Below, in pieces: positions 30,617-39,591 of a DNA stretch of 64,000 bases. Positions within the stretch are counted from its first letter, which is position 1; each line of letters opens with the position of its first letter. Source of the DNA: Arthrobacter alkaliphilus (GTDB taxonomy: Bacteria > Actinomycetota > Actinomycetes > Actinomycetales > Micrococcaceae); contig NZ_JAKEEC010000001.1 of assembly GCF_021483235.1 (NCBI RefSeq), positions 285 to 64,284 of the forward strand. The letters run 5' to 3'. A model generated the notes under the pieces. That model searched no databases. It was given only the letters and a program-made list of their open reading frames with translations, and was not told the DNA's origin. A program made the translations under genes and the position numbers.

Positions 30617-31822
30617 ATGACCACTACCGCTCCCAGCAAGACCTCCCAAACATCCAGCCGCCGCGTTGCGCCGGCGATCTTTGCCCTGGCCATGGGTGGA
30701 TTCGCCATCGGGACCACAGAGTTCACCATGATGGGTTTGCTCAAGGAGATCGAGAGGGGACTCAACATCAGCAGTCCCGAGGCTGGGAACCTGATTTCAG
30801 CCTACGCCTTGGGTGTGGTGGTGGGAGCGCCCGTCTTCGCGGCACTCGGGGCCCGGCTGCCCCGCAAGCACCTGGCCTTGGGCCTCATGCTGTTCCTGTC
30901 GATCGCGAATCTGACATCTCTCATTGCACCGGACTACGGAACCATGGTGATCACGAGGTTCGCCTCGGGACTGCCCCATGGCGCCTTCTTCGGAATCGCC
31001 GCGGTCATCGCGGCGAGCTTGGTCGCCCCCACCAAGCGCGGTTGGGCGATTTCGATGGTCATGGGCGGACTTACCGTCTCCAACGTCATTGGCGTTCCCG
31101 CGGCTACGTGGCTCGGCCAGACGTTCGGATGGCGCCTGCTCTTCGTGGTGGTGGGCATTATCGGCTTGGCCACGAGTTTGTTGATCTGGAAGTTTGTACC
31201 TTTCAAGCCCGCCCACCCGGAGGCAAGCATCCGCCGGGAACTCGGCGCCCTCAAGCGCATCCAGGTGTGGCTGGCACTGCTGATTGGAGTCATCGGCTTT
31301 GGCGGCTTCTTTGCCACCTACACGTACATCTCCCACACGATGACGTCCGTAGCAGGCATCCCGGAAGCGCTGATACCCGTCGTGGTGGCCCTCTACGGAC
31401 TGGGCATGGTGGCAGGCAACATCCTGGGCGGCCGCATCGCCGATAAGTCGGTTATGGGAACCATCTACCGGGTCCTGCCCCTCATCGCCTTGGCGCTGGT
31501 GGCCTATGCCGTCGCCGCCCATTGGGCGTGGTCCGCATTCATCATGGTCTTCATCGTGGGCGGCATCGGCTCGATGCTCATTCCGCCCTTGCAGACGCGC
31601 CTGCTCGACGCTTCTCCGGATGCGCCGTCCTTGGCCTCTTCGCTCAACCACTCCGCACTGAACATCGCGAACGCCCTTGGCGCGTTCCTCGGCGGGGTGG
31701 TCATCGCCTGGGGCTGGGGATACGTTGCCCCTGCCCTCGTCGGCGCCGTCCTGGCGCTCCTGGGACTCGGCGTCGCGGGCATCAGCGGCTGGCTGGAGCG
31801 CAAGAAGCCCCTCGTGGCATAG
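30617..31822 (+). CDS. MFS transporter, AraJ/DHA1-like
   Basis: A 401-residue membrane protein with about 12 hydrophobic segments, typical of the drug:H+ antiporter-1 branch that exports sugars or drugs. The opening FALAMGGFAIGTTEFTMMGLL and the loop GARLPRKHLALG match the AraJ group. ATG 30617 has AGGAC close upstream. The substrate cannot be inferred from context; the neighbours are a Nudix hydrolase and a CDF transporter on the other strand. Confidence 0.85.
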   Translation: MTTTAPSKTSQTSSRRVAPAIFALAMGGFAIGTTEFTMMGLLKEIERGLNISSPEAGNLISAYALGVVVGAPVFAALGARLPRKHLALGLMLFLSIANLTSLIAPDYGTMVITRFASGLPHGAFFGIAAVIAASLVAPTKRGWAISMVMGGLTVSNVIGVPAATWLGQTFGWRLLFVVVGIIGLATSLLIWKFVPFKPAHPEASIRRELGALKRIQVWLALLIGVIGFGGFFATYTYISHTMTSVAGIPEALIPVVVALYGLGMVAGNILGGRIADKSVMGTIYRVLPLIALALVAYAVAAHWAWSAFIMVFIVGGIGSMLIPPLQTRLLDASPDAPSLASSLNHSALNIANALGAFLGGVVIAWGWGYVAPALVGAVLALLGLGVAGISGWLERKKPLVA

Positions 31823-31841
31823 GGCGGGTTCCGGTCCCGCC
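31823..31841. terminator. Possible terminator hairpin between convergent genes
   Basis: GGCGGG-TTCCGGT-CCCGCC starts at the base after the MFS stop and lies between two convergent genes. The stem is 6 bp and only weak T enrichment follows, so the call is modest. Confidence 0.4.
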
Positions 31842-31866
31842 GCTTCTGCCCCCCGGTTGACTGGAC

Positions 31867-32778
31867 CTAGGCGCGCTCCACGTCGGGCTCAAGGTAGATG
31901 ACCCGCGCGATCGGAACTGCAGTGCGGATCCTGAGTTCGGCGTCGTCGATCGCTTTGGCAATCGCCTGGCCGCTATCGGCCGCGCCCACGCTGATCTTCG
32001 CCGCGACAAGCAGCTCCTCCGGGCCCAAGTGCATAGTCTTGAGATGGATGATGCGGGTGCCGTTGGACTCAATGGCTTCCGTGATCCGCGCGTTGTCCTC
32101 ATGGGTGGCTGATTCGCCGAGCAGGAGGGACTTGGTCTCCACTGCGAGCACCACGGCGATTCCCACGAGAAGCAAGCCGATCATCCCGGTGCCCGCCGCG
32201 TCCCACGAGCCGTCGCCCGTGATGAGGGTCAGGCCCACGCCGAACAGCGCGAAAACGAGGCCCAGGAGGGCTCCGAAATCCTCCAGGAGGATCACGGGAA
32301 GTTCCGGTTGCTTGGCGTTGCGGATGAACTTGATCCAGCTTTGTTTGCCGCGCGAGGGATTCGATTCGTGGATGGCGGTCCGGAAAGAGAAGGACTCGGC
32401 CGCAATCGCGCCGACCAGCACAGCCAGCGGAACCCACCAGAAGCCGCCTTCAATGGCGTGCGGGTGCAGGAACTTCTCCCAGGCTTCATAGAGTGCGAAG
32501 AGTCCGCCGATACTGAACAGCACGATCGAGACGATGAAGGCGTAAATGTAGCGCTCACGGCCGTAGCCGAACGGATGTTCGGGACTTGCGGCGCGTTGTG
32601 ACCGTTTTCCGCCGAGTAGCAGGAGCACCTGGTTGCCTGAGTCGGCCACGGAGTGGATTGCCTCGGCCAACATGGACGACGACATCGTCAACACGAAGGC
32701 GACGAACTTGAGCGCGGCGATGGCCAGGTTGGCGCTCAATGCCGCGATGATTGCCTTGGTACCGCCATCTCCAGCCAC
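31867..32778 (-). CDS. Cation diffusion facilitator transporter
   Basis: A 303-residue CDF protein expected to export divalent metal ions by proton exchange. Transmembrane segments cover about 1-215, with the metal-site residues in AEAIHSVADSGNQ (H and D) and in LLEDFGALLGLVFALFG (E and D). The cytoplasmic C-terminal domain ends in RTAVPIARVIYLEPDVE. The GTG start is one base after the stop of the SpoU methyltransferase gene, so the two are cotranscribed. Metal specificity is not evident. Confidence 0.85.
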   Translation of the reverse strand: MAGDGGTKAIIAALSANLAIAALKFVAFVLTMSSSMLAEAIHSVADSGNQVLLLLGGKRSQRAASPEHPFGYGRERYIYAFIVSIVLFSIGGLFALYEAWEKFLHPHAIEGGFWWVPLAVLVGAIAAESFSFRTAIHESNPSRGKQSWIKFIRNAKQPELPVILLEDFGALLGLVFALFGVGLTLITGDGSWDAAGTGMIGLLLVGIAVVLAVETKSLLLGESATHEDNARITEAIESNGTRIIHLKTMHLGPEELLVAAKISVGAADSGQAIAKAIDDAELRIRTAVPIARVIYLEPDVERA

Positions 32779-32779
32779 G

Positions 32780-33676
32780 TCAGCTGCCCTGCTGCGAGCG
32801 TGCGCTGGCGTACAGGCAGACCGTGGCGGCCGTGCCCAGGTTCAGGCTTTCCGCCGAACCGTAAACGGGCACTGCGACACGATGATCGGCAAGGGCAAGC
32901 TCGGAATCTGAAAGTCCCTGCGCCTCATTGCCGAACAGCCAGGCCGTCGGGTTTTCGAGGGCGTAGGCGGAAGCCGTTGCCGAGGCGCCCAGGCGGCGTG
33001 CAGCGTTCTCGTCCTGGAGTGTGTCCAGGTTGAGGGTGCCGTAACCGTCCGCGGCGAGGATTCCTATGCCGCGCTCCTTGCAGAGCGCCACCAGGTCCGC
33101 TACCTCCGCACCCAGGACAACCGGCAGGTGGAAGAGCGAACCCGCCGTGGACCGTACTGCCTTGGGGTTGTAGATATCGACGCTGGACGCCGTCAACACC
33201 ACGGCATCCGCCCCCGCCGCATCAGCGGCCCGAAGCACCGTTCCGGCGTTGCCGGGGTCCCGTACCTGGCACATGACGGCGATCAGCCGCGGTCCGGCGT
33301 CGAGCACTGATTCAAGGCTGACGTCAACAAAACTGCAGACCGCCACAATCCCCTGGGGAGTGACAGTGTCCGCCATGGCCGCGAGGACGTCATCATTGGC
33401 GAGCCGCAGTGGAACACCGTCGGCGAGTGCGGCCAGTTCAGGGAGCTTTTCCAGGCAGCTTTCGCTCGCGAAGACTTCGTGCACGACGCCGGGCTCCCCC
33501 GCCCCGGTGCGCGCCCGGTGCAGGACAAGCGCTTCGCGAACGGCCTGGGGGCCTTCGGCGAGGAAACGTCCTCGCTTTAAACGGGCCGGGCGCCCTGCAA
33601 GCTTTGCGACGTCCCTGACCCGATCGGCTCGGGGGTTGGACATCGGAAGATCTTGCGGGCGCCCGGTTTCGTTCAT
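32780..33676 (-). CDS. TrmH/SpoU family RNA methyltransferase
   Basis: A SPOUT-fold enzyme that 2'-O-methylates RNA using SAM. Of 298 residues; motif 1 (MCQVRDPGNAGTVLRAADAAGADAVVL), motif 2 (WLFGNEAQGLS) and motif 3 (VPVYGSAESLNLGTAATVCLYA) are all present. An N-terminal substrate-binding domain (about 10-110) precedes them. The start ATG 33676 sits 7 nt after TAAAGT; GTG 33703 and ATG 33643 are alternatives. It lies 54 bp downstream of rplT, a common position for this family next to rpmI-rplT. Confidence 0.88.
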   Translation of the reverse strand: MNETGRPQDLPMSNPRADRVRDVAKLAGRPARLKRGRFLAEGPQAVREALVLHRARTGAGEPGVVHEVFASESCLEKLPELAALADGVPLRLANDDVLAAMADTVTPQGIVAVCSFVDVSLESVLDAGPRLIAVMCQVRDPGNAGTVLRAADAAGADAVVLTASSVDIYNPKAVRSTAGSLFHLPVVLGAEVADLVALCKERGIGILAADGYGTLNLDTLQDENAARRLGASATASAYALENPTAWLFGNEAQGLSDSELALADHRVAVPVYGSAESLNLGTAATVCLYASARSQQGS

Positions 33677-33683
33677 AGACAGA

Positions 33684-33689
33684 ACTTTA
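33684..33689 (-). promoter_or_regulatory. Leaderless -10 element of the SpoU methyltransferase gene
   Basis: TAAAGT on the minus strand, 7 nt before ATG 33676. Confidence 0.4.
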
Positions 33690-33729
33690 GTGGCAGTTGC
33701 CACCGTCCCATGAACTGAGGCTTTGCGTG

Positions 33730-34191
33730 CTACTCAGCAGCTGCAGCGGCCGGCTTCTTCGCAGCCTTGGCCTTGGGGGCCTTGTCGGCAGCCTTGGGAG
33801 CAGCTTCGGACTTGGCTGCCGGAGCCGAAGTGTCGGCAGGCAGGGAGTCCTTGGCAACCTTGACCAGCGCGGCGAACGCGGTGGCGTCGGAAACGGCCAG
33901 CTCGGCCAGCATGCGGCGGTCAACCTCGACCTCAGCGGCCTTCAGGCCCTGGATCAGACGGTTGTAGGTCAGGCCGTTGGCGCGGGATGCAGCGTTGATG
34001 CGCTGGATCCAGAGGCGACGGAAGTCACCCTTCTTCTTGCGGCGGTCGCCGTAGCTGTACACAAACGAGTGCAGCAGCTGCTCTTTTGCCTTGCGGTACA
34101 GGCGAGACCGCTGACCGCGGTAACCCTTGGCCCGTTCGAGGACAACCCGACGCTTCTTGTGGGCGTTTACCGCCCGCTTCACACGTGCCAC
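33730..34191 (-). CDS. rplT: 50S ribosomal protein L20
   Basis: L20 binds 23S rRNA early in large-subunit assembly. Residues 1-118 are standard L20 ([32 protein letters not shown]). The remaining 35 or so residues are an extra Ala/Lys/Pro-rich tail; most L20 proteins are near 120 residues. GTG start with AGGAG 8 nt upstream. Last gene of infC-rpmI-rplT, 117 bp after rpmI; the gap contains GC-rich inverted repeats. Confidence 0.97.
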   Translation of the reverse strand: MARVKRAVNAHKKRRVVLERAKGYRGQRSRLYRKAKEQLLHSFVYSYGDRRKKKGDFRRLWIQRINAASRANGLTYNRLIQGLKAAEVEVDRRMLAELAVSDATAFAALVKVAKDSLPADTSAPAAKSEAAPKAADKAPKAKAAKKPAAAAAE

Positions 34192-34308
34192 GTGCGTACT
34201 CCTTCAAAATTCTTATCCCAAGCTGCTACTGCCGGGAATCCGGCCGGCCTGAGAAGGCTTTGGTGTAGTCGGCGGCTGCCGGATGGCAACTGCCGGAAAA
34301 CTTGGAAC

Positions 34309-34503
34309 TTAGACGCCGAGCATCTTCTTGATGACCTTGGCATCGCCCTTGAAGACGATCCTGTCGCCGGCAAGGCGACGGGTCAGGGTGGAGGACTTGT
34401 GCTCCAGGTAGTGGCGGCGGTTGGCCTGCTGACGCTTCAGCTTGCCGGTGCCGGTCAGCTTGAAGCGCTTCTTAGCACCACTGTGGGTCTTCATCTTCGG
34501 CAT
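34309..34503 (-). CDS. rpmI: 50S ribosomal protein L35
   Basis: A 64-residue large-subunit protein starting [21 protein letters not shown] and ending with the usual [13 protein letters not shown] tail. ATG 34503 has AAGGAG about 10 nt upstream. The in-frame upstream extension is not L35-like. It lies 116 bp from infC; that gap contains two small hairpins (AGCCGCCCC with GGGGTGGCT, and GCAGAC with GTCTGC). Confidence 0.97.
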   Translation of the reverse strand: MPKMKTHSGAKKRFKLTGTGKLKRQQANRRHYLEHKSSTLTRRLAGDRIVFKGDAKVIKKMLGV

Positions 34504-34619
34504 GGGAACCGATCTCCTTACGTGTCCGCAGACGGGGTCTGCAGTTCTTTCGTGCAGCCACCCCATCGGGGCGGCTGCTGCTTTCGTGCCGGGCGGAGGG
34601 CATGCCTCCTGCGGCGTGA

Positions 34620-35651
34620 CTAGTTGGTCTTGCGTGCCGAGGGCTTCGGAGCGGCCTTGGGGGCTGCTGGCCGAGCTGCAGGCTTCGGAGCCGCGGGCTT
34701 CGCCATCGGTTTCGGTACCGGCGCGGCACCAGGCTTGGGAGCAGCCGGAACCGCAGGCTTCGGAGCTGCCTGCTCAGGAGCCTTCGCCGGTGCCGGAGCC
34801 TTCGCCGGCGCAGGAGCCTTCGCCGGTGCCGGTGCAGCCGGAGCCGCTTCAACGACCGGGGACTTTTCCGCAACCGTTTCCTCAGCGGCCGGGGTTTCCT
34901 CAGCGACCGGAGTCGCTTCGGCTGCAGCGGCCTCCGCCTCAACGGCTTCCGGTGCTGTTTCCTCGGCCTGGGTTTCCCCGGTCCGGTTCAAGAGTTCAGC
35001 CGGGAGCAGGTCTGCCATTGACTGGGTCAAGGGAGCATCCTCGCCCGAAACGTCAATCCGCCCCGCGGCGGCCTTGGCTTCATTCTGGGCCTTGGCTTCC
35101 GCACGCTGCGCCGCGCGGCGGGCCTCGGCCTTGGCCTCAGCCTTGTTCTTCAGCGGACCGATCACCATGACCATGTTGCGGCCATCGATGCGCGGGCTGG
35201 ACTCAATCACGCCGACTTCGGCAACGTCCTCAGCGAAGCGCTGCAACAAGCGGATGCCCATTTCAGGGCGCTGCTGCTCACGTCCGCGGAACTGGATCAT
35301 GGCCTTCACCTTGTCACCGGCACCCAGGAAGCGAAGCGCGTGGCCGCGCTTGGTCTCGTAGTCGTGGGTGTCGATCTTCAGGCGGAAGCGGATTTCCTTG
35401 AGGACCGTGTTGGTCTGGTTCTTGCGGGCCTCACGGGCTTTAACAGCGGCTTCGTACTTGTACTTGCCGAAGTCCATCAGCTTGCACACCGGAGGCTTCG
35501 CCTGCGGTGCAACTTCAACGAGATCCAGGTCAGCCTCGGCAGCCAAACGAAGGGCGTCCTCGATACGGACGATTCCAACCTGTTCGCCGGCAGGGCCGAC
35601 CAAACGTACCTCGGGGACGCGGATACGCTCATTGATTCTTGGCTCGCTAAT
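34620..35651 (-). CDS. infC: Translation initiation factor IF-3 (ATT start, long C-terminal tail)
   Basis: IF-3 checks start codons on the 30S subunit. The conserved part (about 1-175) reads [25 protein letters not shown] then [18 protein letters not shown], covering both IF-3 domains. The start is the rare ATT at 35649-35651: AGGAG lies 7 nt upstream and the reading begins exactly at the conserved ISEPRIN. Discrimination by IF-3 against ATT gives autoregulation in other bacteria. A tail of about 165 residues, rich in A, P and K with repeats such as [12 protein letters not shown], brings the protein to 343 residues against about 180 usually. Confidence 0.95.
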   Translation of the reverse strand: MSEPRINERIRVPEVRLVGPAGEQVGIVRIEDALRLAAEADLDLVEVAPQAKPPVCKLMDFGKYKYEAAVKAREARKNQTNTVLKEIRFRLKIDTHDYETKRGHALRFLGAGDKVKAMIQFRGREQQRPEMGIRLLQRFAEDVAEVGVIESSPRIDGRNMVMVIGPLKNKAEAKAEARRAAQRAEAKAQNEAKAAAGRIDVSGEDAPLTQSMADLLPAELLNRTGETQAEETAPEAVEAEAAAAEATPVAEETPAAEETVAEKSPVVEAAPAAPAPAKAPAPAKAPAPAKAPEQAAPKPAVPAAPKPGAAPVPKPMAKPAAPKPAARPAAPKAAPKPSARKTN

Positions 35652-35689
35652 GTCAAAGCTCCTGTTGTTGTGATGAGTATTCCACCGGC

Positions 35690-35732
35690 AAAAAGAGAAG
35701 GCCCCCAATTGCTGGCGCAATCGGAGGCCTCG
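35690..35732 (-). terminator. Attenuator-like terminator in the infC leader
   Basis: On the minus strand GAGGCCTCCGATTG and CAATTGGGGGCCTTC pair around a short loop (35699-35732), followed by TCTCTTTTT (35690-35697). It lies about 40 bp upstream of the infC start, so it should abort transcription into infC unless prevented. Confidence 0.65.
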
Positions 35733-35766
35733 AAGATCGGAAACGGCCCCCCAAAGGAGGCGTTCG

Positions 35767-35794
35767 CACCATTCAAGGCTTACCTTGAACGGTG
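35767..35794 (-). promoter_or_regulatory. Upstream leader hairpin of infC
   Basis: CACCGTTCAAGG-TAAG-CCTTGAATGGTG forms a 12-bp stem with a four-base loop, one weak pair. With the terminator at 35690-35732 it makes a two-stem leader, as in ribosomal-protein leaders controlled by L20 or IF-3 in other bacteria. The ligand is inferred only. Confidence 0.55.
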
Positions 35795-35879
35795 TCCGAC
35801 CAATACCCGGCAACTTACATCCCTGAAGGGAAACGGCTGACGCGGGTGGGAGAGAACTCCGCTTGCAAACTGAAAGTCA

Positions 35880-35885
35880 ATTCTA
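35880..35885 (-). promoter_or_regulatory. Candidate -10 element of the infC operon
   Basis: TAGAAT on the minus strand gives a leader of about 220 nt that includes both stems. No strong -35 was found. Confidence 0.35.
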
Positions 35886-35987
35886 CAGAAATCGGCAACC
35901 AACCGCACATTAACGACGGGTGGCGTCCGGGCTCTGCGTGCCATGGAAAATGGCAACTTCCAGCCGGTCTGTGACAAGCTTACCAGC

Positions 35988-36374
35988 ATGAGCACTTCAG
36001 ACAGCAATTCCCTCGACCACGAGCCCGCCGGCACCGGTGCCGGCGTCAGCCAGCAGATCCGCGACATTTCGGAAGTACCGGCTGTTGAGGTCATCACCAC
36101 CGGCGCCGTTCACCTCATGAGCGCAGCAGCCGTCAAGGTTGGCTTGGCCGACGACCCCGAGGCCGAAGAGCTCAAGGACCTGGACGAGGCCCGCAAACTG
36201 ATCACGGCGCTGGCCGGACTCGTCACCGCCGCCGCACCGGAAATCGGTTCGCAGCACGCCGGCCCCTTGCGCGACGGCCTCCGCTCCCTCCAGCTTGCGT
36301 TCCGCGAGGCGTCCCTTATCCCGGACGCGCCGGGCAAAGGCCCGGGCGAAAAGTTCACCGGCCCGGTCAACTGA
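35988..36374 (+). CDS. DUF1844 domain protein
   Basis: A 128-residue protein of unknown function, common beside infC in actinobacteria. The core reads VEVITTGAVHLMSAAAVKVGLADDPEAEELKDLDEARKLITALAGLV, the DUF1844 pattern. It is acidic and soluble. The ATG at 35988 starts the conserved part; an in-frame ATG at 35943 is less likely. Divergent from infC across 336 bp that hold the infC leader. Confidence 0.8.
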   Translation: MSTSDSNSLDHEPAGTGAGVSQQIRDISEVPAVEVITTGAVHLMSAAAVKVGLADDPEAEELKDLDEARKLITALAGLVTAAAPEIGSQHAGPLRDGLRSLQLAFREASLIPDAPGKGPGEKFTGPVN

Positions 36375-36397
36375 CCCGCACTACCTGTACCCCCCGC

Positions 36398-36431
36398 GAC
36401 GGCGGGCCGGCCCCGTGGCCGGCCCGCCGTC
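36398..36431. terminator. Strong GC-rich hairpin between convergent genes
   Basis: Perfect 13-bp arms GACGGCGGGCCGG (36398-36410) and CCGGCCCGCCGTC (36419-36431), 8-nt loop. It lies between the convergent DUF1844 and MFS genes and could stop transcription from both sides, although no T run follows. Confidence 0.6.
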
Positions 36432-36458
36432 GTCGTATCCCGGCGGTTGGGGCTCAAC

Positions 36459-37790
36459 TCACCTGTACTGCTCCCCGGCGCCGGCACTGGCGGTCATCAT
36501 GCGGCGGCGACGCAGCTGGAGGATAAGACCGGCGAGGCACAGCACCACTCCCGCCGTCCCGATGGCGACGAAGCCGGCCCACGGGCCTACGCCGTCGATG
36601 AAGATTCCCGCGAACGGTGAACCGAAGGCCACGCCCGCAGTGAGGGCCGAGCCATACCAGCCCATGGCCTCGCCGCGCCTGTCCTCATCCACGATCTCGG
36701 CGACCTTTTCCGACGCCGCGGACAACACCGGAGCGCAGAGCAGGCCGGGAAGCAGGGACAACAAGGCAAGGGTCCAAGTGTCTGCAGCGAATCCCATCGG
36801 GATGGTCAAGGCCGCCATGCCCAGCAGGAGCAGGATGGGTGAGACAGGCCGGTGCATGGCACCGTAAATGAGCCCTCCGACTACTGACGAGGCGCACCAG
36901 AAGAAGAAAACAATTCCGATCTCGCTCTCGTGCCCGCCGCGCTGCAATACGGCGACGATTCCAACGTCGGTGCCGCTCAGGACCATGCCCGATCCGGCGG
37001 CGACGGCGAACACCGCGGCTACCGCGGCGGTGAACCACGTGAAGTTCCGGACCACCTTTCCGCGCAGCCCGGAATGTTCCGAAACCGGCGGCGCCATCTC
37101 TGAAGCGGCCTCCTGGAGATGGACCGGCGCTGCTGCCACCACTGCGGCTTCGGCCGCATGGAGCTCGTCGGCGTCCCGGTCAGCCGCTTGGCCGGCATCC
37201 AGGACGGCCTCGCTGCGGGTGGGTGGATTGAACCACAGCAGGACGAGCCCGGCAGCCGAAGTGCACGCACCCACGATGGTGAGGCCGAGCACCGTGAGTC
37301 CGCTCGTTGCCACGACTGCGCCCACCGCGGGGCCGATCATGAAGACCACCTCGGTGCCGATCGAATCCAGCGCATAGGCCGAACGCCGCTGCTCGCCGTC
37401 AACCAGCACGCCGAGGGACTGCCGGATGACGCTGAAGATCGGCAGCGTCAACAGGCCCCCGACAAAGACAAGGGGAAGGATCCATTCGTAGCTGACGTGC
37501 GGCACGACGGACCAGATCACCAGCTCGGACACGATGGAAGGAACGAGCGCCTTGCGCAAGCCGACAGTGTCCACGCGCCGTCCCCGCCACGGAGCGCCGA
37601 TCGCGATGCCGATGGTGAATACCGCGGCGGCCGCACCGGCGGCGGCATATCCTTTGCCCAGAGTGAGCACGATGTGCAGGGTGAGCAGGACCCCCGCTGC
37701 CGAGTGGGGTATGCGGGCCACCATGCCCACCAATAAGAGGCGCCGCACGGACGCGATGGACAGCATCTCCCGGTAGAGAGAGAAATTCAC
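36459..37790 (-). CDS. MFS transporter
   Basis: A 443-residue major facilitator with about 12 membrane segments. Two six-helix halves are split by a charged cytoplasmic loop (about 205-250, RDADELHAAEAAVVAAAPVHLQEAASE). A GRRVDTVGLRKAL loop follows the second helix. The substrate is unknown and the genes on either side give no hint. GTG start with GAGGA 9 nt upstream. Confidence 0.82.
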   Translation of the reverse strand: MNFSLYREMLSIASVRRLLLVGMVARIPHSAAGVLLTLHIVLTLGKGYAAAGAAAAVFTIGIAIGAPWRGRRVDTVGLRKALVPSIVSELVIWSVVPHVSYEWILPLVFVGGLLTLPIFSVIRQSLGVLVDGEQRRSAYALDSIGTEVVFMIGPAVGAVVATSGLTVLGLTIVGACTSAAGLVLLWFNPPTRSEAVLDAGQAADRDADELHAAEAAVVAAAPVHLQEAASEMAPPVSEHSGLRGKVVRNFTWFTAAVAAVFAVAAGSGMVLSGTDVGIVAVLQRGGHESEIGIVFFFWCASSVVGGLIYGAMHRPVSPILLLLGMAALTIPMGFAADTWTLALLSLLPGLLCAPVLSAASEKVAEIVDEDRRGEAMGWYGSALTAGVAFGSPFAGIFIDGVGPWAGFVAIGTAGVVLCLAGLILQLRRRRMMTASAGAGEQYR

Positions 37791-37849
37791 GAGCTACATC
37801 CTCTGTTCCCGCCGAGGGCAGGACGAGGACGCTCCCCCTGTGCCTTCGG

Positions 37850-38749
37850 CTACTGTGCCGCCCGCCGGACGCTGACCTCGATCGAGTCAACCCGCTCGGC
37901 GAACAATTCGTTCTGCGCCCAACGCCCGTTCAGCCCGGAGACCAGGTCCTGCACCGCGGCGGCGTCCAGGCCGTCTTCGAGATACAACACCACGCGCAAT
38001 TCGGGCCCGGGTCCCCCGCCCGCCATGGCCGTTCCGTCAGCCGTCCGCGAAGCCATTCCCGATCCCGGCAGCACCTCAAGGCGCCGCACTGCGGGGTACA
38101 TCCCTGCCAGGGAATTGAGAGCAGTCTCCAGTTCATCATCAAGGTACGACGGCGTCCAGTCGCGCTGCTGCGCCAGGGACCACATGGCCGGCCGCCGCAC
38201 GACGAAGGTGACCTCCGAACCGGGATCGAGGACCAGCAACTGGGCTCCCTCGGAGACGGCAGACAACGCCGCCCGGGCCGCATAGACGGCGACGGGACGG
38301 GCCTGCGGATGCCAGGCTTCAAGGGCGGCAGCCGAAGTGAAGGCCGGCATGGCCGTGCGGCCATCCGGCGCTTTCAGTGTCACCAGTGCCATGTCGGCCT
38401 GCTTGTCGGCATGGAGGCCGTCCACGCCCGGGGCCTCCTCAGCGAGCTGGGCCACCACCGGTACGAACACCCTGGCCGTTGCCAAGGAAGCCACCACACC
38501 GGCTTCGCTTCCGGTCCCGGCGAGCAGGGCCGCGACGGCGGCGAGGTACCCGGCGTCGGCCGTGCCGTCGTCGTCCTCGAAATTATGGATCTTGGCCGCG
38601 TCGCCGCTCAGGTCGCGGCCCGCCCAGGGCTGGCCTGCGGAATCGCCCGAGCCCCCGGCACCCGCCAGGGCGGCTGCGATGTGCCCCGGCAACTGGCGTG
38701 GTGCGGGTGTTGCTTCGGCGCCGGCCGGGACCTGTGGATCCTGCGACAT
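37850..38749 (-). CDS. SseB family protein
   Basis: A 299-residue protein with an SseB-type N-terminal domain (LAGTGSEAGVVASLATARVFVPVVAQLAEE and VTLKAPDGRTAMPAFTSAAALEAWHP, about 85-190) and a second domain of the same group near the C-terminus. Its function is unknown; in actinobacteria it often ends the his operon. ATG 38749 overlaps the priA stop by one base (TGATG), which sets the start. The first 60 residues are Pro/Ala/Gly-rich and probably disordered. Confidence 0.85.
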   Translation of the reverse strand: MSQDPQVPAGAEATPAPRQLPGHIAAALAGAGGSGDSAGQPWAGRDLSGDAAKIHNFEDDDGTADAGYLAAVAALLAGTGSEAGVVASLATARVFVPVVAQLAEEAPGVDGLHADKQADMALVTLKAPDGRTAMPAFTSAAALEAWHPQARPVAVYAARAALSAVSEGAQLLVLDPGSEVTFVVRRPAMWSLAQQRDWTPSYLDDELETALNSLAGMYPAVRRLEVLPGSGMASRTADGTAMAGGGPGPELRVVLYLEDGLDAAAVQDLVSGLNGRWAQNELFAERVDSIEVSVRRAAQ

Positions 38750-39495
38750 CAGCGGCGTCCGGCGACGTCCAGGGCTTCCGGAAGCGTGAAGGCACCGGCG
38801 TACAGGGCCTTGCCGACGATCGCTCCTTCGACCCCGAGCGGTACGAGCTCCCGCAGGACGCGCAGGTCTTCGAGGCTGGAGATACCTCCGGATGCGACGA
38901 CGGGCTTGCCGGTCTTCTCGACCATTTGGCGCAGCAGTTCGACGTTGGGGCCCTGCAGGGTTCCGTCCTTCGTGACGTCGGTGACCACGTAACGGGCGCA
39001 GCCTGCGTCCTCGAGGCGAGCCAGAACCTCCCAGAGGTCCCCGCCTTCCTTGGTCCAGCCGCGGCCTGCGAGGGTGGTTCCGCGGACGTCGAGCCCGACG
39101 GCGATCTTGTCGCCAAAGCGCTCGATGGCCCGGCGGGTCCATTCCGGGTTCTCGAGCGCGGCGGTTCCGAGGTTCACCCGGGCGACGCCCAGCTCGAGCG
39201 CGCGCTCGAGGGATTCGTCGTCGCGCAATCCGCCGGACAGCTCCACCTTGACGTCGAGTTGCGACACGACCTCGCTGATGAGCCCGGCGTTGTTGCCGCG
39301 TCCGAAGGCAGCGTCAAGGTCCACCATGTGCACCCATTCGGCGCCAGCGTTCTGCCAGTTCAATGCGGCTTCCAGCGGGGTGCCGTAACTGGTCTCGGAG
39401 CCGGCTTCTCCCTGGAGGAGACGGACGGCCTGGCCGTCCACGATGTCGACGGCGGGCAGGAGTTCCAGAACGGGCAGTTCGGAGGCGGTGGTCAT
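38749..39495 (-). CDS. priA: Phosphoribosyl isomerase A (HisA/PriA)
   Basis: A (beta-alpha)8 isomerase of histidine synthesis (ProFAR to PRFAR). In many actinobacteria lacking trpF it also isomerises phosphoribosylanthranilate. Of 248 residues; [23 protein letters not shown] with the catalytic aspartate, and the second catalytic aspartate in [15 protein letters not shown] are present. ATG 39495 has GAGGA close upstream; a start 10 codons further up has none. Whether TrpF activity is needed here cannot be told, because the trp genes are outside the window. Confidence 0.93.
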   Translation of the reverse strand: MTTASELPVLELLPAVDIVDGQAVRLLQGEAGSETSYGTPLEAALNWQNAGAEWVHMVDLDAAFGRGNNAGLISEVVSQLDVKVELSGGLRDDESLERALELGVARVNLGTAALENPEWTRRAIERFGDKIAVGLDVRGTTLAGRGWTKEGGDLWEVLARLEDAGCARYVVTDVTKDGTLQGPNVELLRQMVEKTGKPVVASGGISSLEDLRVLRELVPLGVEGAIVGKALYAGAFTLPEALDVAGRR

Positions 39496-39542
39496 TGGGT
39501 CCTCGGTGTCGGTGGGGGCGGGCATCAGGTGCCCGGCAAGTT

Positions 39543-39591
39543 ATTTGGCAGGCAGGATCATTTAGCAGGCAGGATCATTTGGCAGGCAGGG
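39543..39591. repeat. Three 17-bp tandem copies at the end of the small membrane protein gene
   Basis: Copies begin at 39543, 39560 and 39577 (ATTTGGCAGGCAGGATC with one substitution in the second). On the minus strand the copy at 39577 contains the gene's last codons and its TGA. The next two copies repeat that end, each with its own stop (TGA, TAA). Confidence 0.85.
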
